From: Microbacterium lacus
GTDB taxonomy: Bacteria > Actinomycetota > Actinomycetes > Actinomycetales > Microbacteriaceae
Assembly (NCBI RefSeq): GCF_039531105.1
Contig: NZ_BAAAPK010000002.1
Coordinates: 100,447-164,446 of the forward strand
DNA: 64,000 nt
Reading direction: 5' to 3'
The notes beneath the pieces are model-generated. The model was not told the origin of the DNA. It saw nothing but the letters and a program-made list of their open reading frames with translations, and did no database searches. Each line of letters starts with the position of its first letter. Position 1 is the first letter of the stretch. Shown piece after piece: positions 56,913 through 64,000 of the stretch. Both the position numbers and the translations under genes were made by a program.

Positions 56913-57698
56913 TCAGGATCGTTTATGGCGCCGCGGTTCTGCCGATTCCGCCGCCGCGAGCGCGTCGGCGAACCGGGCGTCGTGGAGGGCATCGGCGAGA
57001 TCCGTCGGCTGCGTCTGGTCGGCGGCGGCGGCGAGCGCACGGCGGAGTGTGAGGCGGTGGAGCGTTTCGAAGCGGTGCGGCGCGATCGTCGTTCCCTCGC
57101 CGGTCGTCTGCTCCACGCGCTGCACGAGGGCCCCGTCGTCGATCGTGACCTCGGCGCGCTCATGGCCGAGCGTGTGGGCCCGGATCACGGACGCTCCGGT
57201 CCGCGCGACGGACACCAGGACCGTCACCGGTACCGTTGCCCGTTCGAACAGCGCGAGCGAAGCCGTGGGCGTGGCCTCCACCGCGACGGACCGCAGGTCT
57301 CCCCTCGCGAGCAGCCGGGCCCAGGCGACGGCGTCGCGCGTGGTCCCGATGCGCTCGGCCGCCGTCGCGGACGCCTCGACGACGACGGCGCGAACCGCGT
57401 CGGATGCCGCGCCGAGGCCGTTCGCGACGTCCGGGCGCACCCGTCGCCGGGCGATCACAAGGGGGATCCGCACCCCCGCGTGCAGTGCCTCGAAGTCGGC
57501 GGTCCGCAGCGAGACGGCATCCGAGACGACGAGCGCCACCGCGCCGTCATCCTGTGCGCGCAGCGCCTGCTCGACGACGCGTTCGCCGCCGAGGACGGCG
57601 ACCGCGTCGTGGGCTCCGTCCGCCACTCGGGCGGCGATCGGGAGTTCGGCGACCGCGGCGAGGAAGGCCGGCTCCCGGGTGAACACCGCCGCGCTCAT
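56913..57698 (-). CDS. hypothetical protein, 261 aa
   Basis: Not recognised. Alanine- and valine-rich, alpha/beta with a repeated strand-turn character: AVAVLGGERVVEQALRAQD, VALVVSDAVSLRTADFEALH, VSVARTGASVIRAHTLGHERAEVTIDDGALVQRVE. No signal peptide, membrane helix or catalytic motif. It resembles proteins encoded beside Gfo/Idh dehydrogenases in actinobacterial carbohydrate loci. It overlaps the Gfo/Idh stop by 4 nt, so the two are translationally coupled. Confidence 0.6.
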   Translation of the reverse strand: MSAAVFTREPAFLAAVAELPIAARVADGAHDAVAVLGGERVVEQALRAQDDGAVALVVSDAVSLRTADFEALHAGVRIPLVIARRRVRPDVANGLGAASDAVRAVVVEASATAAERIGTTRDAVAWARLLARGDLRSVAVEATPTASLALFERATVPVTVLVSVARTGASVIRAHTLGHERAEVTIDDGALVQRVEQTTGEGTTIAPHRFETLHRLTLRRALAAAADQTQPTDLADALHDARFADALAAAESAEPRRHKRS

Positions 57699-58744
57699 CG
57701 CGCACCACCTTCGCGGACCAGCTCGGCCGCGGCATCCGCCAGCGCGATCGCGTAGCGCGCGTCGTCGAGGATCTCCTCGTACTCGATCGCCTCGCCCGAA
57801 TCCAGGAGGTCGGCGAGCGCCCGCCACTCCTGGAGATAGCCGTCCTGCTCGGTGCGGGTGTACGTCGTCCACCGGCCGTTCGCCGCCCGCACACGCACCG
57901 CTGCGCTGCCGGCGTGCACGAACGGCGGGGGGAAGTCCACTTCGACGCGGTCCTCGGATGTCGAGATGCCCAGCCGCCAGAGGGTGTCCGCGCCGTCCTG
58001 GTGCATCACCGCGGCGAGATGAACGAGCACTCCGCCGGAGCGATAGCCGACGCACAGGCCGATCGGTGCGATCGCGCGAGCGTAGACCACCTCGCCGTCA
58101 ACGGGGAAGCCGGGCGCCAGGTCGCGCAGGAGCGGCAGGTCGTGGATCGCGAGGCCGATCATGAGCCGGCGGACGATCTGCGCCGCGACGGCCGGGTCCT
58201 GCAGGTCGGGCGCTCCTCCGCGCTGAGCCAGGACGGGCGGGTCGTCGGTGACGTCGGCGTGGTATCTGCCGTTCGGCGCGAGGGACATCGACACCGATAC
58301 GGTCTGCACCGGCCCGCCGACCGCGACGAGATGGTGTTTCGTGCGTCCCCACGCATCGTCGAACAGGTGGTTCGTGCCGACGATGAGGGCGACACCCGCC
58401 CCGCGGCACGCGTCGATGACGTTCTCCGCGTCCGCTGTGGTCATCGCGAGCGGCTTCTCGCACAGGATGCCGCGCACACCCGCCTGCACGGCGGCGAGGA
58501 TCTGCTCGGCGTGCTGCTCCGGCGGTGAGCAGATCGCGACGACGTCGACCCGCGGATCGGCGAGCAGCTCGTCGACACCCGACGAGTGGCGGGCGCCGAC
58601 GCGGGCGGCCAGCGCGGCAGCACGCCCGCTACCGCCGTCGGAGATGTGCACCACGGCGAACTCTTCGCCGAGGCGAGCGGCCGTCGGCAGGTGCAGCGCC
58701 GCCACTCCCGGGCCGGCACCCACGATGCCCACTCCGTAGACCAT
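57695..58744 (-). CDS. Gfo/Idh/MocA family oxidoreductase
   Basis: 349 residues. Rossmann loop GIVGAGPGVAALHLPTA at the N-terminus, SPPEQHAEQILAAVQAGVRGILCEKPLA with the EKP motif and NxLF region (GTNHLFDD), then a beta-sheet substrate domain. NAD(P)-dependent oxidation of a sugar or inositol hydroxyl, typically C3. First gene of the minus-strand unit divergent from the ROK gene, whose product is the obvious regulator. Confidence 0.87.
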   Translation of the reverse strand: MVYGVGIVGAGPGVAALHLPTAARLGEEFAVVHISDGGSGRAAALAARVGARHSSGVDELLADPRVDVVAICSPPEQHAEQILAAVQAGVRGILCEKPLAMTTADAENVIDACRGAGVALIVGTNHLFDDAWGRTKHHLVAVGGPVQTVSVSMSLAPNGRYHADVTDDPPVLAQRGGAPDLQDPAVAAQIVRRLMIGLAIHDLPLLRDLAPGFPVDGEVVYARAIAPIGLCVGYRSGGVLVHLAAVMHQDGADTLWRLGISTSEDRVEVDFPPPFVHAGSAAVRVRAANGRWTTYTRTEQDGYLQEWRALADLLDSGEAIEYEEILDDARYAIALADAAAELVREGGAR

Positions 58745-58778
58745 CCGCCATCTCCTCGTTCTCACGGCCGCGAACATG

Positions 58779-58858
58779 AACTTTCGTCGCGTGTGGGCCT
58801 AAGTATGACTCATTGACCCATTTGGGGCAGCCGGAACTGCGTACATCGGGCCTATGTT
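58779..58858. promoter_or_regulatory. divergent ROK/Gfo-Idh control region
   Basis: Contains AACTTTCGTC (58779-58788), a direct repeat GGGCCTAwGT at 58795 and 58848, and TATGTT (58853-58858) as a possible -10 for the ROK gene. Likely binding region of the ROK regulator. Confidence 0.45.
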
Positions 58859-58873
58859 GTGTGAGAATCAACC

Positions 58874-60139
58874 ATGGCCAGAGACTCCACACTGCGATTC
58901 GGCGCTCAGACCGACGAGGTGACGAGCCTGTTGCGCATCGTGAACCTCGTGCGCACCGGCGAGGCGACCACTCGCCCGGAAATCGGTCGACTCACCGGCC
59001 TCGGACGGGGCGTCGTCGCACAGCGCATCGATCAGGCGATCGAGATGGGCTACCTCGAGGACGGCGAGTTCGGCCCCTCGTCGGGTGGCCGCGCCCCGCG
59101 TACCCTGCGGTTCCGCTCCGACCGCGGTCGCCTCGTGATCTGCGCACTCGGCGCCATGCACCTCCGCGTCGGCATCGCCGCGCTCGACGGCGACATCATC
59201 GATCAGGTCCACCGGCACTGGGACATCTCCCGCGGCCCGGCCGAGACTCTCGACACCGCACTCGAGATGATCGACGAGATCCTGGCCCGCCAGCCCGAGG
59301 TCGAGGTCTGGGCGGTCGCGGTGGGCGTGCCAGGACCCGTGGACTTCGCCTCCGGCCGCCCCGTCGCGCCGCCGATCATGCCGGGCTGGAACGGATTCGA
59401 CGTCCGTCGCCGCTTCGAGCAGCGCTTCGATGCGCCGGTGTGGGTCGACAACGACGTGAATCTGCTCGCCCTCAGCGAGCGCGCGCGACGCCAGGACGAC
59501 GCCGTGGACCTCATCTTCTGCAAGATCGGCACCGGCATCGGCGCCGGACTCCTCTCGCATGGACGCATCCACCGCGGCGCGAACGGCGCTGCGGGCGACA
59601 TCGGCCACGTGCGGGTGCGCGATTCGGAGGCCCAGTGCCGTTGCGGCAAGACGGGGTGCCTCGAGGCCGAGGCCGGGGGCTGGGCACTCGTCCGCGATGC
59701 CGAAGCCGCCCTCGCGGACGGCGCGGGCGGGTACCTCGCGCGACACGTCGAAGAGGGCGGTGCGGTCACCCCCGAGTCGATCGCCCTCGCGGCGATGGAC
59801 GGCGATGCCCTCGCGATCTCGCTCGTGCAGCGCTCCGCGCGGCTCATCGGGGAGTCGATCGCGGGGCTGGTCAACATGTTCAATCCCGGCGTGATCGTCG
59901 TCGGCGGCGCCGTGTCGTCCGCGGGCGAGATCTTCCTGGCGGAAGTCCGGCAGCGAATCTACGAGCTCTCCCTCCCCCTCGCGACGCGCGACCTTTCCAC
60001 GGTCCGCTCCGTCGGCGATGAGAAGGAGCCGTTGCGCGGCGGTGCCGAGATGCTCCGCGAGCAGCTGTTCGACGTGACCTTCCCGCGGTGGTTCGCCGAC
60101 GGCAAGCCGTCCATCGACCGTGTGATTCCGGCATCCTGA
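58874..60139 (+). CDS. ROK family transcription regulator/kinase
   Basis: 421 residues. N-terminal winged helix (TRPEIGRLTGLGRGVVAQRID, about 33-53) marks a repressor, not a free kinase. The ROK zinc motif CRCGKTGCLEAEAG and GTGIGAGLL sugar-kinase loop are present, and the Asp of WVDNDVN may allow phosphorylation. It likely senses a sugar or keto-sugar and controls the divergent Gfo/Idh unit and possibly the deglycosylation genes downstream. Confidence 0.86.
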   Translation: MARDSTLRFGAQTDEVTSLLRIVNLVRTGEATTRPEIGRLTGLGRGVVAQRIDQAIEMGYLEDGEFGPSSGGRAPRTLRFRSDRGRLVICALGAMHLRVGIAALDGDIIDQVHRHWDISRGPAETLDTALEMIDEILARQPEVEVWAVAVGVPGPVDFASGRPVAPPIMPGWNGFDVRRRFEQRFDAPVWVDNDVNLLALSERARRQDDAVDLIFCKIGTGIGAGLLSHGRIHRGANGAAGDIGHVRVRDSEAQCRCGKTGCLEAEAGGWALVRDAEAALADGAGGYLARHVEEGGAVTPESIALAAMDGDALAISLVQRSARLIGESIAGLVNMFNPGVIVVGGAVSSAGEIFLAEVRQRIYELSLPLATRDLSTVRSVGDEKEPLRGGAEMLREQLFDVTFPRWFADGKPSIDRVIPAS

Positions 60140-60222
60140 TTCTTCTTACGAATACCGACAAAAGCGTGTAGGTTCTCGTCTTAAGCCGCGCTCGACGCGG
60201 TCTTCGACACGAGGACGTGCCC

Positions 60223-61641
60223 ATGACGCTTTCGCCGTTGCGTGACGACGCACTCGCTTCGAGCGCCGCCGGATCGGTGCTGCGCGTGAGCCTGCCGTGG
60301 ATCCGCTCGCTCCCGCTCGCCTCGCTCGTGGGGCCGATGGTGAGCGTCGACGGCGTCCCCGTCGGGGACCTGCGCGTCGTGGTCGACGGCCGGGCCATGG
60401 TACCGGCCGAGCTCGCGGATCTCGACGGATGGTGGTTCCCGCAGGACCGGGTCGCGCTGGAGTGGGGGCGCGCCCTCGATCCCGGCCCGCACGAGGTGTC
60501 CGTCGATTTCTCGCTGCGCATCCCCTACCTGCAGGTCGGCCCCGACGGACCGCTCACGCTGCCCTTCCATGCCACGGCGCACCTGACTCTCGATGCGCCG
60601 CACGTGCCGGCCGCGCACGTCGGGCGAGCGGATGCCGCTTCCGCGGAGTCCGATGAGCTCCCCGCCGGCTGGGTGCTGAGCGCGAGCGCCTTCAATCTCA
60701 CACCCGAGATGATCGCCGCCGACAGGACCGCCGTGGACCTCGCGGTCGGCCTGGTGGAGGAGGGTGTCGCCCGCGAGATCGAGGCGGAGCCGGGGCAGCT
60801 GTGGCGCTCGTTCCCGGGCAGGTGCGAGGCCGACGCCGACGACCTGCGCTCGCGCTTGGACGCCGCCGGCGGGCGCGTCAGCATCCTCGGCGCGAGTATC
60901 GACGACTGGACGCCGGACGGACGACGCCGCACCGTCGAGGAGCGATACGCCTTCCTCGCGCCGCAGATCGAGATCGCGCACCAGCTCGGAGCGCGCGGGC
61001 TGCGCCTGCCGATCGGTCAGGCGGGGCCCGAGCTCATCGAGCGCGTCCTGCCCCGCCTGCACGAGACCGGCCTCGCGCTGTTCGAGGAGGTCCAGGGCTC
61101 GCAGACGCCCGGCTCCCCGCAGGCGGGCGAGGCGATCGAGCGGATCGTCGGGCTCGACGACCCGCACGTGCGTCTCCTCGTCGACATCTCCATGCTCATG
61201 CCCGCCGTTCCCGAGAGCTACCTCGCGCAGCTCGAGGCCGGCGGCGTGCCCGCCGACCTGATCCGGGTGCTGCGCGACGAGTGGCGCGACCCGGCCACCG
61301 TGGGCGCGATCGTCGGGCTGCTCCGGTCCGGCGGGGTGCCGGCATCCGTCCACACCCTCTACATGGACCTCCTCGTGCGCTTCGGGCGCTCGGACGCGTC
61401 GGCGATCGCCGACGTGCTGCCCTGGGTGGGGGCGTTCCACCTCAAGTTCTGGGACCTCGACGATGCCGACGGCCGCGTGAGTGCGCCGATCCGCGACCTC
61501 GGCGCACTGCTGCGGGAAACGGACTTCGCGGGGACCCTCTGCAGCGAGTGGGGCGGCCACGAGTGGCTCGATGACGACGCGATGACGATGACCCGCGACC
61601 ACCTCGCGCTCGCCCGCCGGGCGCTGATCGGAGAGCCCTGA
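60223..61641 (+). CDS. fused C-glycoside deglycosidase-like protein (beta domain + TIM barrel)
   Basis: 472 residues. Residues about 15-120 match the beta-subunit domain of C-glycoside deglycosidases (DUF6379): IRSLPLASLVG, a VDG core, DGWWFPQDRVALEWG and GPHEVSVDFSLRIPYL. From about 170 on it is a TIM-barrel sugar isomerase/epimerase (xylose-isomerase-like): RVSILGASIDDW, RLLVDISMLMP and WVGAFHLKFWDL with metal-ligand positions. In the known CarBC/DgpBC systems these are two separate subunits that cleave the C-C or C-O bond of a 3-keto-glycoside; here both are one chain. GAGGA eight bases before the ATG supports the start. Confidence 0.72.
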   Translation: MTLSPLRDDALASSAAGSVLRVSLPWIRSLPLASLVGPMVSVDGVPVGDLRVVVDGRAMVPAELADLDGWWFPQDRVALEWGRALDPGPHEVSVDFSLRIPYLQVGPDGPLTLPFHATAHLTLDAPHVPAAHVGRADAASAESDELPAGWVLSASAFNLTPEMIAADRTAVDLAVGLVEEGVAREIEAEPGQLWRSFPGRCEADADDLRSRLDAAGGRVSILGASIDDWTPDGRRRTVEERYAFLAPQIEIAHQLGARGLRLPIGQAGPELIERVLPRLHETGLALFEEVQGSQTPGSPQAGEAIERIVGLDDPHVRLLVDISMLMPAVPESYLAQLEAGGVPADLIRVLRDEWRDPATVGAIVGLLRSGGVPASVHTLYMDLLVRFGRSDASAIADVLPWVGAFHLKFWDLDDADGRVSAPIRDLGALLRETDFAGTLCSEWGGHEWLDDDAMTMTRDHLALARRALIGEP

Positions 61642-62513
61642 TGACCGACATCCTGAACGTCCTGATCCTGTCCGGGCACATGACGATCGAGCACGACAAT
61701 GCGCAGCGGAGTTTCCGACTGCACAACCAGTGGATCACCACGCTGCTCGAGGACACCGGCCGGTTCAGGGTCCGGGTCGTGGAGGACCCCCGCGGGCTCG
61801 GCGCGGAGATCATCGACAAGTACGACGTGCTGATCGTCGTCTTCGAGGGCAGGGACGGCTTCTTCGACGAAGCCGTCGGGTTCGGCGCCGAGACGGATGC
61901 CGCGATACTGCGCTTCGTCCACGACGACGGCAAGGGCATCGTGTGGTTCCACGGGTCGGCCGCGCAGGAGGACCGGTGGGGCTATCCGGAGGAGTACAAC
62001 ATCATGCGCGGCGCGAAGCTGAGCGCATACGAGACGGGCCTGCGACCACGGCCCTGGGGCGAGGCCCTGCTCACGACCGCCGAGCCGCGGCATCCGATCA
62101 CGGAAGGCATCAACGCCACGTGGACGGTCACCGGCGACGACATCCTCACGGGCGTCGATCTCTACGAGGGCGCGCAGGTGCTGCTCACGACGTTCGATGA
62201 CATCGAGGCGTATCAGAATGCACCGGTCTGGCCGATGTCGCACTACCCGGTCGTGATCCCCGAGGGCGGCATCGCGGAGCTCAACGGCATGAACACCGAC
62301 CAGCCCATCGCGTGGATCAACGAGTACGGCGCGGGCCGGTCGTTCACGATCACGATCGGGCACGACATCGACACGTTCCGTCGGATCGAGTTCATCCGCA
62401 TGTTCCCGCGCGGGGTCGAGTGGGCCGCGACCGGGGAGGTCACGCTCACGGGCCCGGATCGCCGCGGCGAGCGCCGCTTCCTCCCCTGGCCGTATTACAA
62501 CCGCGAGGGCTGA
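61641..62513 (+). CDS. ThuA-like glyoxalase/trehalose-utilisation domain protein
   Basis: 290 residues. ThuA-type class I glutamine amidotransferase-like fold: YDVLIVVFEGRDGFFDE, KGIVWFHGSAAQEDRW and the C-terminal WINEYGAGRSFTITIGHD that is characteristic of ThuA. Such proteins are encoded with Gfo/Idh dehydrogenases and act on 3-keto-sugars (3-ketotrehalose, 3-ketosucrose). TGATG overlap with the deglycosidase-like gene places both in one operon. Confidence 0.82.
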   Translation: MTDILNVLILSGHMTIEHDNAQRSFRLHNQWITTLLEDTGRFRVRVVEDPRGLGAEIIDKYDVLIVVFEGRDGFFDEAVGFGAETDAAILRFVHDDGKGIVWFHGSAAQEDRWGYPEEYNIMRGAKLSAYETGLRPRPWGEALLTTAEPRHPITEGINATWTVTGDDILTGVDLYEGAQVLLTTFDDIEAYQNAPVWPMSHYPVVIPEGGIAELNGMNTDQPIAWINEYGAGRSFTITIGHDIDTFRRIEFIRMFPRGVEWAATGEVTLTGPDRRGERRFLPWPYYNREG

Positions 62514-62528
62514 GCTCCGCTCTTCGCT

Positions 62529-62612
62529 GCCGAGCGCACGGCTTCGCGCCGAGTACACGGGTCCGCTAGGCGGACAGGCCGTGCACTCGGCACGAGGTCG
62601 TGCACTCGGTGC
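62529..62612. repeat. 19-nt-period repeat (type B), 2 + 2 units
   Basis: Forward units CCGAGCGCACGG (62530) and CCGAGTACACGG (62549), an 18-nt centre including the palindrome GTCCGC-tag-GCGGAC, then reverse units CCGTGCACTCGG (62579) and TCGTGCACTCGG (62598). Both sides have exact 19-nt register. Between converging thuA-like and Gfo/Idh genes. Confidence 0.85.
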
Positions 62613-62626
62613 CGACGCGCGGGGGC

Positions 62627-63619
62627 TCAGCGCGGCTGCAGGCCCGCGGCACGGTAGACCTCGTCGACCACGCGCATCGTGCCGACGCCGAGCGAAGCAT
62701 CGAGTTCGCTCGCCTCACCCGAGCGCAACGCAGCGACCACGTGCTCGAGCTGCCGGGCATAGCTGTTCTCGCCCTCGACGGCCTTCTCGGACTCGAGCAC
62801 GTCGTCGCCGGCGGTGACGCGCAGCTCGGCGCCCCACTGCGGGACGATCACGCTCGTGGCCACCAGCGTCGCCACCGAACCCTCGACCCGCAGCGACATG
62901 CTGCCCTTGTCATCGCCGATGAACGACGAGCGGACCAGGGCCGGGATGCCGCCCGGGAGCTCCAGCACGGCATCCGTCTGCAGGTCCACACGCGGATCGC
63001 CGTCCGACAGCACCGCCTCGGCCGAGACCACCGTGGGCTCGCCCCATGCGGCGCGCATCAGGTCGACGGCGTAGCAGCCGACGTCCATGAACGACCCGCC
63101 GCCCAGGTCGGCATCGAGGCGGATGTTCCCGGGCTGCACGACGAAGTGGGGGATGCTGAAGTCGAACGCGACGCTGCGTACCGCGCCCAGCATCCCCGAT
63201 CGGAGGACCTCGAGCAGCCGCCGGCTGAACCCGTGCAGGCGGTAGTGGAATCCCACGAAGGCACGCCGGCCGGCGGCATCCGCCGCATCGACGATCTGCG
63301 CCGCGGTCGTGGCATTGGCCGAAAGCGGCTTCTCGCACAGCACGTGCTTGCCGGCCTGCAGCGCGCGCACCGCCCACTGTGCCTGCACGGTCGACGGGAG
63401 CGGGATGTAGACCAGGTCGACGTCGGGGTTCGCGAGCACGGCAGCGTAGTCGCCGGACTCGGGCACACCGAGCAGGTCGGCGGCCTCGCGGGCGCGCTGC
63501 GGGTCGCGCGCGCCGACCGCCACGACGCGGACGCCGTCGAGCTCGCGCGCCGGTTCCACGATCGCGCGCTCGGAGATGCCGGCGGCGCCGAGGATCCCGA
63601 TTGCGATCTCTCCCGTCAC
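62627..63619 (-). CDS. Gfo/Idh/MocA family oxidoreductase
   Basis: 330 residues. IGILGAAGISERAIVEPA is the NAD-binding loop, GKHVLCEKPLSANAT carries the EKP lysine and GGGSFMDVGCYAVDLMRAA is the conserved substrate-domain GxxxDxGxY block. It is likely a sugar 3-dehydrogenase or keto-reductase of the same pathway as the ThuA-like and TIM-barrel genes. It starts 4 nt after the TIM-barrel stop, so the two are co-transcribed. Confidence 0.87.
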   Translation of the reverse strand: MTGEIAIGILGAAGISERAIVEPARELDGVRVVAVGARDPQRAREAADLLGVPESGDYAAVLANPDVDLVYIPLPSTVQAQWAVRALQAGKHVLCEKPLSANATTAAQIVDAADAAGRRAFVGFHYRLHGFSRRLLEVLRSGMLGAVRSVAFDFSIPHFVVQPGNIRLDADLGGGSFMDVGCYAVDLMRAAWGEPTVVSAEAVLSDGDPRVDLQTDAVLELPGGIPALVRSSFIGDDKGSMSLRVEGSVATLVATSVIVPQWGAELRVTAGDDVLESEKAVEGENSYARQLEHVVAALRSGEASELDASLGVGTMRVVDEVYRAAGLQPR

Positions 63620-63623
63620 GGGG

Positions 63624-64000
63624 TCACTTCGTGGAGAACGCGGCGTCGAACGCGGCGGCAGGCGGCGTGATCTCGGCGAGCTTGCGGACGAACGCGAGGG
63701 CCTCGGGCGCGCCGATCAGGCGGTCCATCCCGGCGTCCTCCCACTCGACCGACGTCGGCCCGTCGTAGCCGATCGCGTTGAGCGCGCGGAAGAGCGGCTC
63801 CCAGCGCACCGCGCCGTGACCGGTCGAGACGAAGGTCCAGCCGCGCCGCGGGTCGGCCCATGGCCGGTGCGAACCCAGCACACCGTTGCGGCCGTCGAGG
63901 TTCGTGATCGACTCCTTCACGTGCACGTGGAAGATGTGCTCGGCGAAATCCAGGACGAACGCGACGTAGTCCAGCTGCTGCCAGACGAAGTGCGACGGGT
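63624..64000 (-). CDS. sugar phosphate isomerase/epimerase (TIM barrel), 5' end outside window
   Basis: C-terminal part of a xylose-isomerase-like barrel: HIFHVHVKESI with metal-ligand His and Lys, GHGAVRWEPLFRALNAIGYDGPTSVEWED with the terminal Glu, and GAPEALAFVRKLAE. About 124 residues are visible; the N-terminal half lies beyond 64000. Typical partner of Gfo/Idh dehydrogenases in inositol, keto-sugar or glycoside catabolism. Next gene downstream is the Gfo/Idh at 62627. Confidence 0.82.
   Translation of the reverse strand, partial: PSHFVWQQLDYVAFVLDFAEHIFHVHVKESITNLDGRNGVLGSHRPWADPRRGWTFVSTGHGAVRWEPLFRALNAIGYDGPTSVEWEDAGMDRLIGAPEALAFVRKLAEITPPAAAFDAAFSTK

Noticed and set aside
1..64000. 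tRNA or rRNA genes, riboswitches and insertion sequences
   Set aside because: No cloverleaf with CCA-adjacent discriminator, no rRNA-like stretches, no T-box before glyS and no transposase frames or terminal repeats were seen by reading; a covariance-model search could still reveal a small one.

Overview
The window is high-GC (about 70%) actinobacterial chromosome with dense, strongly GC3-biased genes. The gene set and the frequent gcatcc/ggatgc words fit a soil or plant-associated member of the Microbacteriaceae, most likely Microbacterium; this assignment is an inference, since no rRNA is present. I see no rRNA, tRNA, insertion sequence, phage or CRISPR array.

Layout. 1-5.0 kb: cofactor and tetrapyrrole genes (cofD, cut by the window edge; hemD; hemY) around a cassette of three small envelope proteins. 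5.1-11.8 kb: an ABC exporter operon with two ATPases and two large FtsX-type permeases. 11.8-22.5 kb: scattered housekeeping and accessory genes, including a DNA-repair HhH protein, an unusual papain-like protease with seven C-terminal repeats, a divergent SDR/TetR pair, glyS and a bicupin. 22.5-27.6 kb: two lipoproteins, an enolase-superfamily racemase/OSBS, a GNAT and an MFS exporter. 27.7-38.3 kb: a complete operon for phosphorylation-initiated oxidation of 4-cresol or related alkylphenols, matching the creCDEFGHIJ set known from Corynebacterium glutamicum. It comprises a split PEP-synthase-like kinase, a P450 with its own ferredoxin and reductase, a phosphohydrolase and two dehydrogenases. 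An IclR regulator and a second, divergent phosphohydrolase sit at its head. 38.4-45.5 kb: a LacI regulator, then an operon with an NCS1 permease, cyclase-family hydrolase, NTF2-like protein and ureohydrolase, divergent from an XRE-cupin regulator. 45.8-58.7 kb: a pyranose-oxidase-like GMC enzyme, an MFS exporter and a long aromatic ring-cleavage operon (FAD hydroxylase, ACMSD-type amidohydrolase, extradiol dioxygenase, two FAH hydrolases, cyclase). 58.8-64 kb: a ROK regulator and keto-sugar genes, including what looks like a fused C-glycoside deglycosidase (beta domain plus TIM barrel), a ThuA protein, two Gfo/Idh dehydrogenases and a TIM-barrel isomerase.

How the parts may work together. The cre operon should turn an alkylphenol into an aryl phosphate, oxidise its methyl group with the CreJEF P450 system, remove the phosphate and finish at the 4-hydroxybenzoate level. 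The 46-64 kb half reads as uptake or release and oxidation of a plant glycoside at sugar C3, cleavage of the sugar from its aromatic aglycone, and ring cleavage of that aglycone. This link is an inference from gene content and adjacency.

The most unusual non-coding signal is a set of modular inverted-repeat elements found directly after stop codons. One family, at five loci, is built from 20-nt units (core CCGAGATGGTGG) stacked in exact 20-nt register and, at four of the five loci, arranged head-to-head with opposing units. A second, at two loci, uses 19-nt units (core CCGAGTGCACGG) around an 18-nt centre. Four other inverted-repeat types occupy the same kind of position. A third theme is leaderless expression: several genes show a TAGCGT- or gAnnnT-like -10 box exactly six bases before the start codon.
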